Below are positions 24,932-33,123 of a DNA stretch of 64,000 nt, in pieces. Below the pieces are notes generated by a model. That model saw only the letters and a list, made by a program, of their open reading frames with translations, was not told the origin of the DNA and did no database searches. The DNA lies in assembly GCA_025141835.1 (NCBI GenBank), contig CP081102.1, forward strand, positions 3,596,001 to 3,660,000, read 5' to 3'. This stretch comes from Rhodobacteraceae bacterium M385 (GTDB lineage: Bacteria; Pseudomonadota; Alphaproteobacteria; Rhodobacterales; Rhodobacteraceae). Numbering within the stretch: position 1 is the stretch's first letter; every line of letters starts with the position of its first letter. The position numbers and the translations under genes were made by a program.

Positions 24932-25858
24932 TTAGGCGGAGGGGGCGAGCTTCGGACGAAAATCGAACAGTGGGATCCCCATTGAACGGGCCTTGTCGGC
25001 GAGGTTGTCGGTGATGCCTGACCCCGGAAAGACCACGAGGCCTATGGGCAGAGCCTCAATCAACGTATCGTTGCGCTTGAACGGAGCCGCTTTTCCGTGA
25101 CGCGACCAGTTGGGCTTGAATACGATCTGCGGACAGCCGCGTTTATCGGCCCAAGCACTCGCGATACGCTCGGCTCCTCGCGGAGCACCTCCGTGCAAAA
25201 GTACCATGCCATCATGTTTGGCATGGACACGATCAAGCGCATCCCAGATCGCGGTGTGATCAACAGAATCGAGCCCACCGGAAAAGGCGATTTTTGGACC
25301 AACTGGCAACAGCGGTTCAAGATCGGCACGGCGCTTTGCAGCGATATGGTCGCGGCTGTCGATCAACGATGCGGTCATGGCGCGATGGTTCACATGGCTG
25401 CCAGTGCGCGGATGCCATGTCTGGCCAAGATGGGTTTCGAATAGATCTGCGGCGAGACCGCGCATAGCTTCATACGTGTTGCGTCGTTCTAGAAGCGTAA
25501 GGCCTTCGGCGATCAATGTCTCCAGTTCAACCGAGCGAACTTCCGACCCGTCTTGTTCGCGCTGCGCCCGTTTCTGCGCCTGTTCGTTGGCATCCAGATC
25601 ACGATCAACCCGTGTGGCTTTGCGGTGGAAAAGGTTGGTAGTGGCCCAGAGCAAGTCGTCAAGGTCGGGCTCAAGTCGAGTGTCCGACAGAGTGACGACG
25701 AGTGCGTCGAAGATGTCAGTGACAGCCGTGCGTACGGCGTCAGCTTCTGGCAGCGGTCGCGGGTCAGGTTGATCGCTGAAGGCGTGCCAACCGTAGAGTT
25801 GCAGTTCCTCTAGAACGACAGCGGTCGAGGATTGGGTTTGAGGATAAATGTGGGACAT
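24932..25858 (-). CDS. DUF2493 (SLOG-like) protein
   Basis: 308 residues from the ATG at 25858 (MSHIYPQTQSSTAVVLEELQ). The C-terminal 125 residues are the DUF2493/YspA domain, a Rossmann-like SLOG-family fold: IAFSGGLDSVDHTAIWDALD, LLHGGAPRGAERIASAWA and VVFPGSGITDNLADKA. The SLOG superfamily binds nucleotide-like ligands. The N-terminal half is helical with charged segments. The gene belongs to the Toprim-DUF2493 block common in these elements; its role is unknown. The 211 bp before it (25859-26069) are very GC-rich with no gene. Confidence 0.88.
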   Translation of the reverse strand: MSHIYPQTQSSTAVVLEELQLYGWHAFSDQPDPRPLPEADAVRTAVTDIFDALVVTLSDTRLEPDLDDLLWATTNLFHRKATRVDRDLDANEQAQKRAQREQDGSEVRSVELETLIAEGLTLLERRNTYEAMRGLAADLFETHLGQTWHPRTGSHVNHRAMTASLIDSRDHIAAKRRADLEPLLPVGPKIAFSGGLDSVDHTAIWDALDRVHAKHDGMVLLHGGAPRGAERIASAWADKRGCPQIVFKPNWSRHGKAAPFKRNDTLIEALPIGLVVFPGSGITDNLADKARSMGIPLFDFRPKLAPSA

Positions 25859-26069
25859 AAGGTGGCTCCAGTTTTCGAGGGCCGCGCCTGTCGCGGCCTT
25901 CCCGGGCGACGGGAAAGCAGGGGCTGGTCGCGCCTGCATTCTCAGGGGTCCCCTTCGCGCCTGCGCGATGGGGTGGAACCGGAGCGCAGCGGAGGACGGC
26001 TTGCCGTTGCGGGTTCGCCCGGCCTCTGCTCCGCCTCGCCTGCTCTCGGAAGGCCTGCAGGCGCGGCGC

Positions 26070-27104
26070 TTAATCGGGTAACGCCAGGCCCGCATCCCCG
26101 GGCGCCAGTTGCGGGCGCAGATGGACGCGCAGCTCATTGAGCCCAAAAGCACGCAGATCGTCGTTGAAGTCACCAAGCCGGGGGACCAGCCGAACAACTT
26201 CAATGCTCTTATTCATCGCACGTTCCGCAAGTGCTTTTGCCGCAGAGCGACCCGCAGGATCGTTGTCGACCGCAACGTAAAGACGGCGCGTGGTTTCCGG
26301 AAGGCGTAGCGCGGAAAGGTGATTTGCGGAGAGCGCCGCAACGGCGGGCAACGCTGGCAACGCTATTCGCAACGAAAGCATCGTTTCCAGACCTTCACCC
26401 GCTGCCGTGACGTCATCAGGATTCCCCAACCAGACCCCGTTTCCCAATAGGCATCCCATCGCCTTGCGACAGGGCTCAACAGGCGCTTTCTGTGCTGTCG
26501 CAGAGTCAAACCATGTACGTTGCAAACCAGTCTGCCGGCCGTTCAGATCCGTCACCTGCGCAAGAAGCGCGGGCCATGTCTCTGGCTGCTCCAGCGGTGA
26601 ATGGCCCTCCCGCCAATAATAGCAATCCGGATGAAACCGCAGCGCCTTGTGATGCGCTACATCTGAAAGCCCACGATTGATCAAATAACGTTCGGCTATT
26701 GTGCCTGCGAGGGGCCGCCCCATTGCCCAAAGACGCCGGGCGGCCTTTGGCGAGCCTCGTCCAGCGGGGGCATATGACTTCAGTCGGGGCGCGGGTTGAG
26801 GAAGAACCAAGAAGCGACGCGCCTCTTCGAGAGTGTCAGTCAAAGTGCTGATCCTCATCGTGGCGGCGATCAGATCGAGTAGGTCGCCATGTTCGCCCGT
26901 GGCGGCGTCAGACCACTTTCCCGCAGCTCCGGGGCCCGACATCGGCCCGGTTAGACGGACATAAAGACTGCGACCGGGCGCATTCTCCACATTGCCAACG
27001 ATCCAATATCGGCCCTGCTGGCGCCCATTGGAGAGGTAGTGGCGGCATACTGCGTCCGCATCGGCGGCCAGTGTCCGCGCGATAACCTTTGCGGGGTGTT
27101 CCAT
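26070..27104 (-). CDS. Toprim-domain protein (plasmid/ICE primase-like)
   Basis: 344 residues from the ATG at 27104, with AAGGAG upstream. The N-terminal half resembles the DUF7146/CHC2-like part (YWIVGNVENAPGRSLYVRLT, GEHGDLLDLIAA). The C-terminal half has Toprim motifs: AAGEGLETMLSLRIALP, with the catalytic Glu, and RRLYVAVDNDPAGRSAAKAL, with the DxD pair. Such proteins probably prime the transferred strand in the recipient. An intrinsic hairpin with a T run lies just before it. Confidence 0.9.
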   Translation of the reverse strand: MEHPAKVIARTLAADADAVCRHYLSNGRQQGRYWIVGNVENAPGRSLYVRLTGPMSGPGAAGKWSDAATGEHGDLLDLIAATMRISTLTDTLEEARRFLVLPQPAPRLKSYAPAGRGSPKAARRLWAMGRPLAGTIAERYLINRGLSDVAHHKALRFHPDCYYWREGHSPLEQPETWPALLAQVTDLNGRQTGLQRTWFDSATAQKAPVEPCRKAMGCLLGNGVWLGNPDDVTAAGEGLETMLSLRIALPALPAVAALSANHLSALRLPETTRRLYVAVDNDPAGRSAAKALAERAMNKSIEVVRLVPRLGDFNDDLRAFGLNELRVHLRPQLAPGDAGLALPD

Positions 27105-27130
27105 GGACAACTCCTTTCGTCAGCACCGAC

Positions 27131-27161
27131 AAAAAAGGGGCCCACCGTTTCCGATGGGCCC
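27131..27161 (-). terminator. Intrinsic terminator/attenuator between parB-like and Toprim genes
   Basis: On the minus strand GGGCCCA, a 10-base loop and TGGGCCC form a perfect 7 bp stem, followed at once by a C and then six T residues. It lies 60 bp past the parB-like stop and only 27 bp before the Toprim start, so it can end the upstream transcript or attenuate Toprim expression. Confidence 0.8.
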
Positions 27162-27222
27162 AAGGTGTCCGGCCGTGTCGGGTGGCCTGGGGGGACGGTT
27201 CATACCCGAATGCCCGGATGCG

Positions 27223-29328
27223 TTACTCGGCAGCGGTCTGTGTGTTCGCCTCACCGGAAACAGGCTCATCTTCGCGTGCCGGGCCTAAATCCCCCACAAC
27301 CTGTTCGCCGCCATCAGCCGCCGATTGCTCGACTGCTTCTAGGGTTGTGCTGTCCGCGTCGTCGATCAATTCGATCTGCGGGTCTTCAACCTGTGGCAAT
27401 GGGTTCGTACGCAGCACCTCCGGCAGCCAGCGGCTTCCAGCGAGAAGCTCTTCTGCCGCAGCCACCATCTCCGGCTTCTTGAGCCCCACGAGCCGCGCGG
27501 CGGCATCGTCGCCTTTTGCGTCCCGAACAGTCTTCAAAATACGGGCCTTCGTCACACGGCCGAGGTAGGTGTCAGCGGACACCCCCCAACCGGCCTTCGC
27601 CATGTCGAGGTCGACCGTCCCGGCCAAAACATCCGCGTGTGCCATCGCATTTGGACGACGGTAGTAGGGGTCATGCGTTGCGTTCACCCCCAGAGAGATA
27701 CAATGCGCGAACAAGGCCTCTCGGCTGCATCTGTCGAACTCCGTCAGGATGTCCCACAGATCTTCCGATGCTTTGGGCAGTGTACGAACCCAGGTTTCGT
27801 GTCTCTGCTCAATCGCCTGCGCATAGGGCATATCCCCCAAACCAGGCACCTGCCCTCCAAAACTTGTATGGCGCAGTTCAACTTCGACACAGCTGTCACC
27901 TCCATGACGGTAAAAGAGCCGAAGCGTCATGGCGTGAAGGGCGGCAAGCAAGGCGATCTGCGGATCCTGCGCAAGGGCATCTCGCAAAGCGAGCGTTCGA
28001 TGCGCTGTGAGCTCCGTCAAGAGCCGGTCCGAGAGAGGTTTCAACTCGTCGTCGTCCTCCTCCTCAATGCTCCCAACTTCTGCCTCATCTCCCTCGTTCG
28101 TCTCAGCAGGATCCGCTGCAGCCGTATCAACCGGCTCTTCTGGCCCATTATCGGCTTCGTCCTCTGGCCTCACGTACCCGCGCTCGACGCGAAGTCGGCC
28201 TGAGCTGTCGATGCTGACAAATGCACCAGCCAGCGCAAAATCCTCGTCTTCGAAACGGATTGGGCGTTCCTGCAGCGCCTCCATTGTCGTTTCGATCTCG
28301 CCAAGACGCACATCAACGTCGTCAGGCAACTCCTCCGCATCCGCATGCTCTGCTTCGAGCGCATCGTACTCCGCTCTAAGCGCTTGGTAGGTCGCGGCCT
28401 GCTCGTAACTCATGGGCTCTGCCTCGCCGGGAATGCGGTGCATGCCAAAGGTGTGGCCATATGGAAAGTCAGTATCTACTTCGACCCAATGCCACCCTTC
28501 CGCCTGAACGCCCTCTGCGTCTTCCCGCAGTTTCTCAGTGACCATCAGATCAAGCAGCCCGGCATCCTGTAGCCAGCCACCGTCATCGGTCTGGAACAGA
28601 TCCCGCAGGATCGCACCGCCTGCGTCGACATAAGCGTCCAGCCCGACATATTGCGCCCGGCGGTCTGAGGCGCGCACCGCGCCCTCAGTCAGCATGCGGC
28701 GGATTTCATAAGGCTGCTTGGAATAGTGCCGCTGCAACGCCTCCCAAACCTGCTCTTGCCGCTCATGATCGGGATTGACCGTGAACGCCATAAGTTGGTC
28801 GAGCGTCATTTCTTCCTCGGCATAGGCATCCAGCAACGTAGCAGCTACGGCGGCAAGCTTGAGCCGCTGCTTCACGATGCTGGCGGAGACGAAGAAGGCT
28901 GCCGCAATCTCCTCCTCGCTCGTGCCCTTCTCGCGCATCGCTTGAAAGGCGCGAAACTGATCCAGCGGATGCAGCGGCGCGCGCTGAATATTCTCGGCCA
29001 GGCTGTCTTCCTCTGCCAGACCATTTGTGCGGATGATGCAGGGAACGGGTGCTGTGCGGTTGAGGCGCTTTTGTTTGACGAGCAGTTCCAGCGCTCGAAA
29101 ACGCCGCCCGCCTGCGGGAATTTCGAACATGCCAGTCTCGGTGCCGTTTTCGTCCAACACGGGCCGCACCGTAAGGCTGGCCAGAAGGGTGCGCCGGGCA
29201 ATGTCCTCGGCCAGTTCCTCAATCGAAACGCCGGCCTTGATGTGCCGGACGTTGGACTGACTGAGCAGAAGCTTGTTGAAGGGAATGTCGCGCGAGGCGC
29301 TGAGGGTGATTTTCTGTTGCTTGGTCAT
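27223..29328 (-). CDS. ParB/RepB/Spo0J-family protein, large form
   Basis: 701 residues. Residues 10-110 hold the ParB N-terminal domain (DIPFNKLLLSQSNVRH, ELAEDIARRTLLASL, GGRRFRALELL, NIQRAPLHPLDQFRAF), followed by a helix-turn-helix (GTSEEEIAAAFFVSASIVKQ). A long acidic region near 390-420 separates it from a helical C-terminus. Chromosomal ParB is about 300 residues; this long variant is typical of conjugative elements, where it may act in DNA processing rather than partitioning. No ParA is nearby. A conserved hairpin leader precedes it. Confidence 0.9.
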   Translation of the reverse strand: MTKQQKITLSASRDIPFNKLLLSQSNVRHIKAGVSIEELAEDIARRTLLASLTVRPVLDENGTETGMFEIPAGGRRFRALELLVKQKRLNRTAPVPCIIRTNGLAEEDSLAENIQRAPLHPLDQFRAFQAMREKGTSEEEIAAAFFVSASIVKQRLKLAAVAATLLDAYAEEEMTLDQLMAFTVNPDHERQEQVWEALQRHYSKQPYEIRRMLTEGAVRASDRRAQYVGLDAYVDAGGAILRDLFQTDDGGWLQDAGLLDLMVTEKLREDAEGVQAEGWHWVEVDTDFPYGHTFGMHRIPGEAEPMSYEQAATYQALRAEYDALEAEHADAEELPDDVDVRLGEIETTMEALQERPIRFEDEDFALAGAFVSIDSSGRLRVERGYVRPEDEADNGPEEPVDTAAADPAETNEGDEAEVGSIEEEDDDELKPLSDRLLTELTAHRTLALRDALAQDPQIALLAALHAMTLRLFYRHGGDSCVEVELRHTSFGGQVPGLGDMPYAQAIEQRHETWVRTLPKASEDLWDILTEFDRCSREALFAHCISLGVNATHDPYYRRPNAMAHADVLAGTVDLDMAKAGWGVSADTYLGRVTKARILKTVRDAKGDDAAARLVGLKKPEMVAAAEELLAGSRWLPEVLRTNPLPQVEDPQIELIDDADSTTLEAVEQSAADGGEQVVGDLGPAREDEPVSGEANTQTAAE

Positions 29329-29341
29329 CGGGGGTCTCCGC

Positions 29342-29382
29342 GACGGGCCGGTCGGGAACCTCTCTCGACCTCCAAACCCGTC
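29342..29382 (-). repeat. Conserved hairpin leader upstream of the parB-like gene (copy 1)
   Basis: The coding strand starts GACGGGTTTGGAGGTC and ends GACCGGCCCGTC. It folds as an outer stem GACGGG/CCCGTC and an inner stem GGTC/GACC. It lies 14-54 bp upstream of the start codon. A close copy precedes the DUF932 gene at 30658-30699. It may be a translational control element or a protein-binding mRNA leader. Confidence 0.6.
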
Positions 29383-29449
29383 ACGAAAACCCGGCCCACC
29401 TCTTCCTCTGAGAAAGGGGTGAACCGGATCTATCTGGGCGCGTCAGGTT

Positions 29450-30643
29450 TCAGGCAGCGCTTTCCAGAAGCTTTTTCGCGCGGGTTTCCATCTCCAACCG
29501 TGCGTCCTGCTGCGGCCTGTTACGCGCGACCGCAGTGACGCCCTGCACGAAATCGTAGACACTCTCAGGTGGCCTGCCTTCTTCGATCAGCACGGCGTCG
29601 ATGATCGTCGTAGCAGCGGCCTTCGAGAATCCGCGCTTACGCAGAAAATCCGACCGATCTTCGTCCGTCCGCGCCACGATCTTCTCGCGCGCGGCGCGGA
29701 TGCCATCGATAAACGGCGCGGGCGACGAATTGGCAAAGGCCTCCAGCGCTGGGGTGGCCTCGTGGGCAAACCGATTGGCTGCGTACTTCGAGTGCCGGAT
29801 TTTGATCTCCTGAAAGTCCTCAACTCCCCAGAGATTACGGTTCTGGCAAACCGCGCGGAGGTAGAAACTGGCGATGCCAAGCGTCTTTGCGCCGACCTCT
29901 GAATTCCAGCAGTAGAACCCGCGAAAGTAGAGATCCGGCGTTCCATCGGGCAGTGTCCCCGCCTCAATCGGGTTCAGGTCATCCACCAGAAAGAGGAAAA
30001 CGTCGCGATCAGATGCATAGAGGGTCGTAGTGTCCTTGGTGATATCGACCCGCGGATTGTAGATGCCAGTCGACCAATCGAGCACGCCGGGGACCTTCCA
30101 CCGTGTATCTCCGGTCCCGTTGCCCGCAATTCCTTGAACAGCAGAGACCAGCTCATGGTCATAGATGCGCCCGTAATCAGGCCCAGTCACAGCTCGCAGT
30201 TCCGTTCTACCATCCTCGGTTTCCAGCGTCTTGATCTGTTCCGCGCGGTGGTTGGTCAGCCCGTATTGCAGGTTGATGCCTGCCAGCGGCGCCGGCAGTT
30301 GACGCAAATACGCAGCGGGCGCGCCAATAAGGCTCGACAACTGGCCAAAGCTCCAATGCGTCGGGGCGATAGGACCTTCCGCGCCCGGCATCATCAACTG
30401 CAAGCGTTCCGGATTGTCACGATGTGCCTCAACCCGGATCGTAGCGCTTTCCACCGTCCGCGTCCGGCTCCGCTCGGCCCGGCCTTTCACGGACGCAAAA
30501 AGGGCATCCAGTGACAGATACCGGTCATCGTCGGGCCGCGAAAACCACTCCGACGACACGCGGTCCACATGCGCGCCGCGAGACACATCCACCTTGTAGC
30601 CGCCGCTTGGATCGCGATGGCCGTCCAGAATTTCCATACTCAT
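29450..30643 (-). CDS. DUF932 (phage/plasmid-like) protein
   Basis: 397 residues. It has the DUF932 core with ATIRVEAHRDNPERLQLMMP, NLQYGLTNHRAEQIKTLETE, GPDYGRIYDHELVSAV and YASDRDVFLFLVDDLNPIEA. The family is common on plasmids and ICEs, with no established biochemical role. Start codons at 30643 and 30637 are both possible. This is the most upstream backbone gene in the window, and a hairpin leader lies just before it. Confidence 0.9.
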   Translation of the reverse strand: MSMEILDGHRDPSGGYKVDVSRGAHVDRVSSEWFSRPDDDRYLSLDALFASVKGRAERSRTRTVESATIRVEAHRDNPERLQLMMPGAEGPIAPTHWSFGQLSSLIGAPAAYLRQLPAPLAGINLQYGLTNHRAEQIKTLETEDGRTELRAVTGPDYGRIYDHELVSAVQGIAGNGTGDTRWKVPGVLDWSTGIYNPRVDITKDTTTLYASDRDVFLFLVDDLNPIEAGTLPDGTPDLYFRGFYCWNSEVGAKTLGIASFYLRAVCQNRNLWGVEDFQEIKIRHSKYAANRFAHEATPALEAFANSSPAPFIDGIRAAREKIVARTDEDRSDFLRKRGFSKAAATTIIDAVLIEEGRPPESVYDFVQGVTAVARNRPQQDARLEMETRAKKLLESAA

Positions 30644-30657
30644 TGGGACTCTCCCGA

Positions 30658-30699
30658 GACGGGCGGTCAGGAGCCTCTCTCTCGACCTCCAAACCCGTC
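30658..30699 (-). repeat. Conserved hairpin leader upstream of DUF932 (copy 2)
   Basis: The coding strand starts GACGGGTTTGGAGGTCGAGA and ends GACCGCCCGTC. The stems GACGGG/CCCGTC and GGTC/GACC are kept relative to the copy at 29342-29382, while the loop differs by two bases and several point changes. It lies 15-56 bp upstream of the DUF932 start. Confidence 0.6.
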
Positions 30700-31103
30700 A
30701 GGGGAACCACCTCAGGCCTCTAACTCTCTATGAGGAAGGAGTCAGAAACCGAGCACGGGAACCAGTTTCGGAAACGCGCAACGTTTGGAATTCCAAATTA
30801 AAGATGAGCCTTCTCCAAGAATGCACGAATGCGGCGGAGGGTTGATCTTGGCCCCAATTCGAAGAGGAAACGACATGGTCGCGGTGTTCTTAACATCCCG
30901 GAACGCAAAATGGATTAAGATGGCTGCTTCATGGGCAATCGCCGAACGAGGCTTGCGAAAGTTCAGGTAGCATTTTGGACCCACGTCCTACTGCCTGCAA
31001 ACAACCTACAAGACTCAGCATTGCCACGTCTCTTTTCGCTAACGCTAAGAACGAACAGGCAAGTCAATGATGCCGCCAAATTGGATACTTCAACTAATCC
31101 CCA
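30700..31103. other. About 400 bp junction between the conjugative backbone and the copper island
   Basis: No gene is supported; a 61-codon open frame on the plus strand lacks family resemblance or a good start. The composition changes from GC-rich backbone to more mixed DNA here. I see no tRNA, integrase or obvious att repeat, so I cannot call an element boundary. Confidence 0.4.
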
Positions 31104-31628
31104 TCAAAGATGCGGTGATTGCCCCGTCGCAATCATCAGATGATGTTCTTGGTGATGGGCTCCGATAGTCATCAATCCGTGGAAACCCAATCCTTGGATC
31201 ATGGATGCATCCCCTGTGACGGTCATCATCACACCATCAGGCATTTCAGCGACCTCTGTGGTCCAACCAGCTTCCGCGTCAAGGAAGGGAGCATGGGCCG
31301 GGACCATACGAAGCAGGGCATCAATCACCTCGCCGGACCCGCTCACCTCAAACACGGCTCCAGTGGAGGTCGGGGTTGCGACAGAGACTGCTTGCGTGGT
31401 CAGCAAGTCCATATCGATCAAGTGTTGTTGCAGGGCAGGAATATCCACAGCCTCCCAATCAGTAGCGTCATCAGGCCGTAGCAAGGCTACGATCTCCGCT
31501 ATAGCTGCAAAGGCGGATTGTCCTGTTTCCGAGGGGCCCGCATCGGCTGTACCCATGGCAGAATGAGCGTGTTGGGCCTTACTCGGCGTGGCGGCGAGCA
31601 TAAGAAGGACGGCAAGGGGACGGATCAT
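31104..31628 (-). CDS. Exported His-rich protein of unknown function
   Basis: 174 residues from the ATG at 31628. It has a signal peptide (PLAVLLMLAATPSKAQ), then His and Met residues at the new N-terminus (HAHSAMG) and a C-terminal GAHHQEHHLMIATGQSPH cluster. The His-rich ends suggest periplasmic metal binding, in line with the copper genes that follow. No family is recognised. It is divergent from the Crp/Fnr regulator with 69 bp between starts. Confidence 0.75.
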   Translation of the reverse strand: MIRPLAVLLMLAATPSKAQHAHSAMGTADAGPSETGQSAFAAIAEIVALLRPDDATDWEAVDIPALQQHLIDMDLLTTQAVSVATPTSTGAVFEVSGSGEVIDALLRMVPAHAPFLDAEAGWTTEVAEMPDGVMMTVTGDASMIQGLGFHGLMTIGAHHQEHHLMIATGQSPHL

Positions 31629-31697
31629 CAGGGTTACTCCAATTCTCTTTCGATATGAGTAGCCGAACACGTGACCGCTAGATATGATCCTGATCAC

Positions 31698-32279
31698 ATG
31701 CTCACATCTCCGTTCCATCTGCTTCCAGACACTGACCTGAACCCGCTCAATGCTGTTGCGGGGGAGGTGTTGTTCCGAGAAGGCGACACAACACGCGGCA
31801 TTTTCGTCTGCGTGGACGCAACTGTTCATCTGGTCCGAGTGGGACCAGATGGAGAGAGCATCACCTTACACCGTGCCGGGCCCGGTCAAGCATTGGCAGA
31901 GGCATCGCTTTATGCCGACCGGTATCATTGCGACGCGGTGGTCAAGGGGGCTGGTCAGATTGTCCATATCCCGAAATCCGTTATCCTCAAGCACATGTCC
32001 AACCCAGAATTTGCAAACGCTTATATCAAGTACATTTCGCAGCAGGTGCAGCAGTATCGGGGTGTGCTGGAGATCATGTCCATCAGATCAGCGACGGAAC
32101 GGGTTTACGCGGCCCTTGTAGCAGGGCTACTCGATGGTACCGTCATGGAGTGCTCCACGAAGATCGCCCTGACCCATGAGGCCACGTACCGCGCCTTGCG
32201 CACGTTGGTGCAGCAAGGGCGGATCGATCACATAGGGCGAGGCCGATATAGCTTGAAGCATCAGCCGGATGGTCCATAG
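31698..32279 (+). CDS. Crp/Fnr-family transcriptional regulator
   Basis: 193 residues from the ATG at 31698; a GTG 27 bp upstream is in frame. The cyclic-nucleotide-binding-like barrel (GEVLFREGDTTRGIFVCVDA, HRAGPGQALAEASL) is followed by a winged helix (ALTHEATYRALRTLVQQGRI, then GRYSLKH). There is no N-terminal Cys cluster, so it is not an oxygen-sensing Fnr. It probably controls the divergent exported protein or the island. It converges with the next gene, leaving 13 bp. Confidence 0.88.
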   Translation: MLTSPFHLLPDTDLNPLNAVAGEVLFREGDTTRGIFVCVDATVHLVRVGPDGESITLHRAGPGQALAEASLYADRYHCDAVVKGAGQIVHIPKSVILKHMSNPEFANAYIKYISQQVQQYRGVLEIMSIRSATERVYAALVAGLLDGTVMECSTKIALTHEATYRALRTLVQQGRIDHIGRGRYSLKHQPDGP

Positions 32280-32292
32280 GCCAACTTCAAAG

Positions 32293-32922
32293 CTAGGCTG
32301 GCGAGTGAAGCGTGACAGGTGTGTCCAAAGGCACCTCAAGGTAAAGCCGCATGACGTGGTCATTGACCAGACGGACACACCCGGAGGATGCGGACGTCCC
32401 AATAGTCCAAGGTTGAGGCGTTCCATGGATGCGTAGATACGTGTCCCGTCCCGCATCGTCGTAGAGATAGAGCGCTCTTGCACCCAAAGGATTATCGGGG
32501 CCGCCGGGCACGCCACTGGCGTAAGGTCCATAAACGTCAGGCTCCCGAGCGATCATGTTGGCAGTCGGTGTCCAGCTCGGCCATTCAACCTTTCTGCGAA
32601 TGGTGTAAGTGCCCGGAGATTGGAGACCTGATCGCCCAACCGCAACGCCGTAACGCATTGCCATGCCGTCATCTCCGATATGGTAAAGGTACTTTGCGAC
32701 TGGATCGACATGGATGCTGCCGGGCTGCAATCCAGCATTGTGCCGAACGCGCGTGGGCATGTAGCGCGGGTTCAAACCCCAAGGGTTATTGGCCATCGGA
32801 TCGGCATCGGGGCGCGTCACGGTCGCATCAAAGCCGACGGCGTCCTGTGCGAAGGCTGGAAACGCTGTGGCAAAGACTAAGCCGGCGGCGGAGGTATTGA
32901 TAAAATGTCGACGAGTGATCAT
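32293..32922 (-). CDS. L,D-transpeptidase (YkuD), Tat-exported, copy 1
   Basis: 209 residues from the ATG at 32922. A twin-arginine signal (TRRHFINTSAAGLVF, cleavage near AFAQD) precedes a YkuD domain with the His (YLRIHGT, His166) and catalytic Cys (SSGCVRLVNDHV, Cys182). L,D-transpeptidases make 3-3 peptidoglycan cross-links or attach proteins to the wall and are sensitive to copper at the active Cys. A paralogue lies at 55508. An 18 bp dyad (ATGTAA/TTACAT, 32989-33006) lies 67 bp upstream, in a gap that holds nothing else. Confidence 0.92.
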   Translation of the reverse strand: MITRRHFINTSAAGLVFATAFPAFAQDAVGFDATVTRPDADPMANNPWGLNPRYMPTRVRHNAGLQPGSIHVDPVAKYLYHIGDDGMAMRYGVAVGRSGLQSPGTYTIRRKVEWPSWTPTANMIAREPDVYGPYASGVPGGPDNPLGARALYLYDDAGRDTYLRIHGTPQPWTIGTSASSGCVRLVNDHVMRLYLEVPLDTPVTLHSPA

Positions 32923-32988
32923 GGCAATCGTTCCTCGCGGTATGATTGAAGGGCCTGTTGGTTGCCATTCAAATACCCTCTGAAACCC

Positions 32989-33006
32989 ATGTAACAAAGC
33001 TTACAT
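32989..33006. promoter_or_regulatory. 18 bp inverted repeat upstream of L,D-transpeptidase 1
   Basis: ATGTAACAAAGCTTACAT has arms ATGTAA and TTACAT. It lies in the 201 bp gap between the transpeptidase and the convergent end of the sialidase-fold gene. It could be an operator for the Crp/Fnr protein or another regulator of the island; nothing in the sequence decides which. Confidence 0.35.
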
Positions 33007-33123
33007 ACTTCAAATATCTGTAAGGATAGCACCGCGACCCGGAAGCTCTGAATTCAAGTGAGCCTCTATCGTGATCACCGCAGGATGATTGCCTTCTGCT
33101 TTGGCGCAGAAGCACGAAAAGTG

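Noticed and set aside
30785..30970. 61-codon plus-strand ORF at the backbone/copper junction
   Set aside because: No family resemblance or ribosome-binding site; isolated in a junction region.
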